From Lachnoclostridium sp. (GTDB lineage Bacteria; Bacillota; Clostridia; Lachnospirales; Lachnospiraceae), in contig DMCD01000251.1 of NCBI GenBank assembly GCA_003445895.1, positions 1-6,274 of the forward strand: 6,274 bases of DNA, read 5' to 3'. The notes under the pieces were generated by a model. That model made no database searches, was not told where the DNA came from, and saw only the letters and a program-made list of their open reading frames with translations. Shown here piece by piece: positions 5,533-6,274 of this stretch. Every line of letters begins with the position of its first letter. Position 1 is the stretch's first letter. A program made the translations under genes and the position numbers.

Positions 5533-5714
5533 GTATCACGCAGCTCGAAGCAAAGCTTCTCGCTGTCGCGTTGGGTCGCAGATGCCCGCCGGCTTACGCC
5601 GGCGTCCTGCTGCTTCGCTCATCGCAGACAGTTTTGTGCAGGCACAACTGTCTGCTCTGCGCTCACCAGCCCGTCCGCCGCTTTGCGGCGGACGCCTGCT
5701 TCCCGTATCACGCA
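5533..5714. repeat. Hairpin-rich intergenic element bounded by 10-bp direct repeats
   Basis: GTATCACGCA occurs at 5533-5542 and again at 5705-5714. Between them are four strong palindromes: GAAGC-aaa-GCTTC (5547-5559), extended by CAGC/GCTG; CGCCGGC-ttac-GCCGGCG (5587-5604); a 14-bp stem with a two-base bulge, GCAGACAG...CTGTCTGC (5624-5655); and CGTCCGCCGC-ttt-GCGGCGGACG (5672-5694). The stretch is more GC-rich by eye than the promoter region beside it. The right-hand repeat overlaps the cysK stop codon. It looks like an inserted repetitive extragenic element with a target duplication (inference). A structured RNA made by read-through from cysK is the alternative. No coding frame here is credible. 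Confidence 0.7.
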
Positions 5715-6274
5715 AAGAGCGGAGTACTGAAATACCGCTCGGCGGTATCCGGAAGAACCGTCACGACCGTCTTCCCTTTTCCCAGTTCTTTTGCCAGCTT
5801 CAGGGCCGCGCAGACATTGGTGCCCGCGGAGATGCCGCAGAGGAGGCCTTCCTCGGCCGCCAGCCGCTTTGACATGGTCAGGGCTTCTTCATCTTTTACG
5901 ATGGTGATGCCGTCATAGATGGTCTGGTCCAGGATATCCGGCACGACGCCGTCGCCGATGCCCATCTGCAGATGGGAACCGATAGACCCGCCCGAGAGGA
6001 TAGCCGCATGCTCCGGCTCCACGGCATAAATCTTCATGTCCGGGTTTTCCTTCTTCAGCACCTGGCCGATGCCCGAGATGGTGCCGCCGGTGCCGATGCC
6101 CGAGCAGAAGCCGTGGATGGGCCCGTTCACCTGGGCAAGAATCTCTTTCGCCGTGTTCTCACTCTGGGCCCGGAGATTGTCAAAGTTGGTGAACTGGTCC
6201 GGCATATAGACATTCGGGTCTTCCGCCGCCATCTTATGGGCAAGGTCAATGCAGTCGCGGATGCACTTGCCGAT
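5708..6274 (-). CDS. cysK: Cysteine synthase A, C-terminal part (start outside window)
   Basis: This PLP enzyme makes cysteine from O-acetylserine and sulfide in the cytoplasm. The last 188 residues are present; the frame stays open to position 6274, so the N-terminus with the PLP-binding lysine is missing. What is seen, counting within the fragment: DQFTNFDN, where the family has NQFxNxxN, then the phosphate-binding GTGGT in FCSGIGTGGTISG, AVEPEHAAILSGG, and GIGDGVVPDIL. GISAGTN follows, holding the serine that contacts the PLP ring nitrogen, and the ending is LPDTAERYFST, matching the usual PDSGERYLST. The protein ends soon after, at PLFA. The match favours CysK over cystathionine beta-synthase, which would normally not end in this way. 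The stop codon at 5708-5710 lies within one copy of a 10-bp direct repeat bounding the downstream hairpin element. No ordinary terminator is seen; the hairpins there may serve. Confidence 0.93.
   Translation of the reverse strand: MGKCIRDCIDLAHKMAAEDPNVYMPDQFTNFDNLRAQSENTAKEILAQVNGPIHGFCSGIGTGGTISGIGQVLKKENPDMKIYAVEPEHAAILSGGSIGSHLQMGIGDGVVPDILDQTIYDGITIVKDEEALTMSKRLAAEEGLLCGISAGTNVCAALKLAKELGKGKTVVTVLPDTAERYFSTPLFA

Noticed and set aside
5493..5918. Plus-strand open frames across the hairpin element and the cysK end
   Set aside because: They cross strong palindromes and run antisense to cysK; no ribosome site or recognisable protein pattern.

Overview
The window reads as a piece of chromosome from a low-to-moderate GC Gram-positive bacterium, most likely a Clostridia member of the Lachnospiraceae type (inference). 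The evidence is strong AGGAGG ribosome binding sites, consensus sigma-A promoters, an L10(L12)-type ribosomal leader with a terminator in front of rplJ, and the protein families present. Every supported gene lies on the minus strand, so transcription runs from high to low coordinates.

In transcription order: the 3' part of a cysteine synthase (cysK, 5708-6274, start outside the window) is followed by a hairpin-rich non-coding element of about 170-180 bp. This element is bounded by a 10-bp direct repeat, and its distal copy contains the cysK stop codon. Next is an isolated 69-residue protein of unknown function (5178-5387) with its own extended -10 promoter, a short structured leader and a terminator. 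Then comes a 634-bp gap holding four diverged copies of a 43-44-bp palindromic repeat (4822-5107), the rplJ promoter and the L10 leader/attenuator. rplJ and rplL (L10 and L7/L12) follow and end at a strong terminator.

Downstream of that terminator, where rpoB is often found, sits a two-gene cassette. Its first gene encodes a 618-residue protein that I read as a CARF-HEPN protein of the TM1812/Csx type (1641-3497), with an intact RNxxxH ribonuclease motif near the C-terminus. Thirteen bases later comes a bifunctional nucleotidyltransferase + HAD phosphatase (320-1627) that resembles HddC fused to GmhB, two consecutive steps in making an NDP-heptose. No CRISPR array or other cas gene is visible. 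The window ends with the first 66 codons of ornithine carbamoyltransferase (argF), driven by a near-perfect sigma-A promoter.

The ribosomal, arginine and cysteine genes are ordinary housekeeping. The part worth attention is the cassette pairing a CARF-HEPN RNase-like protein with a sugar-nucleotide enzyme and no CRISPR. Next come the two unrelated structured non-coding regions, at 4822-5107 and 5533-5714.
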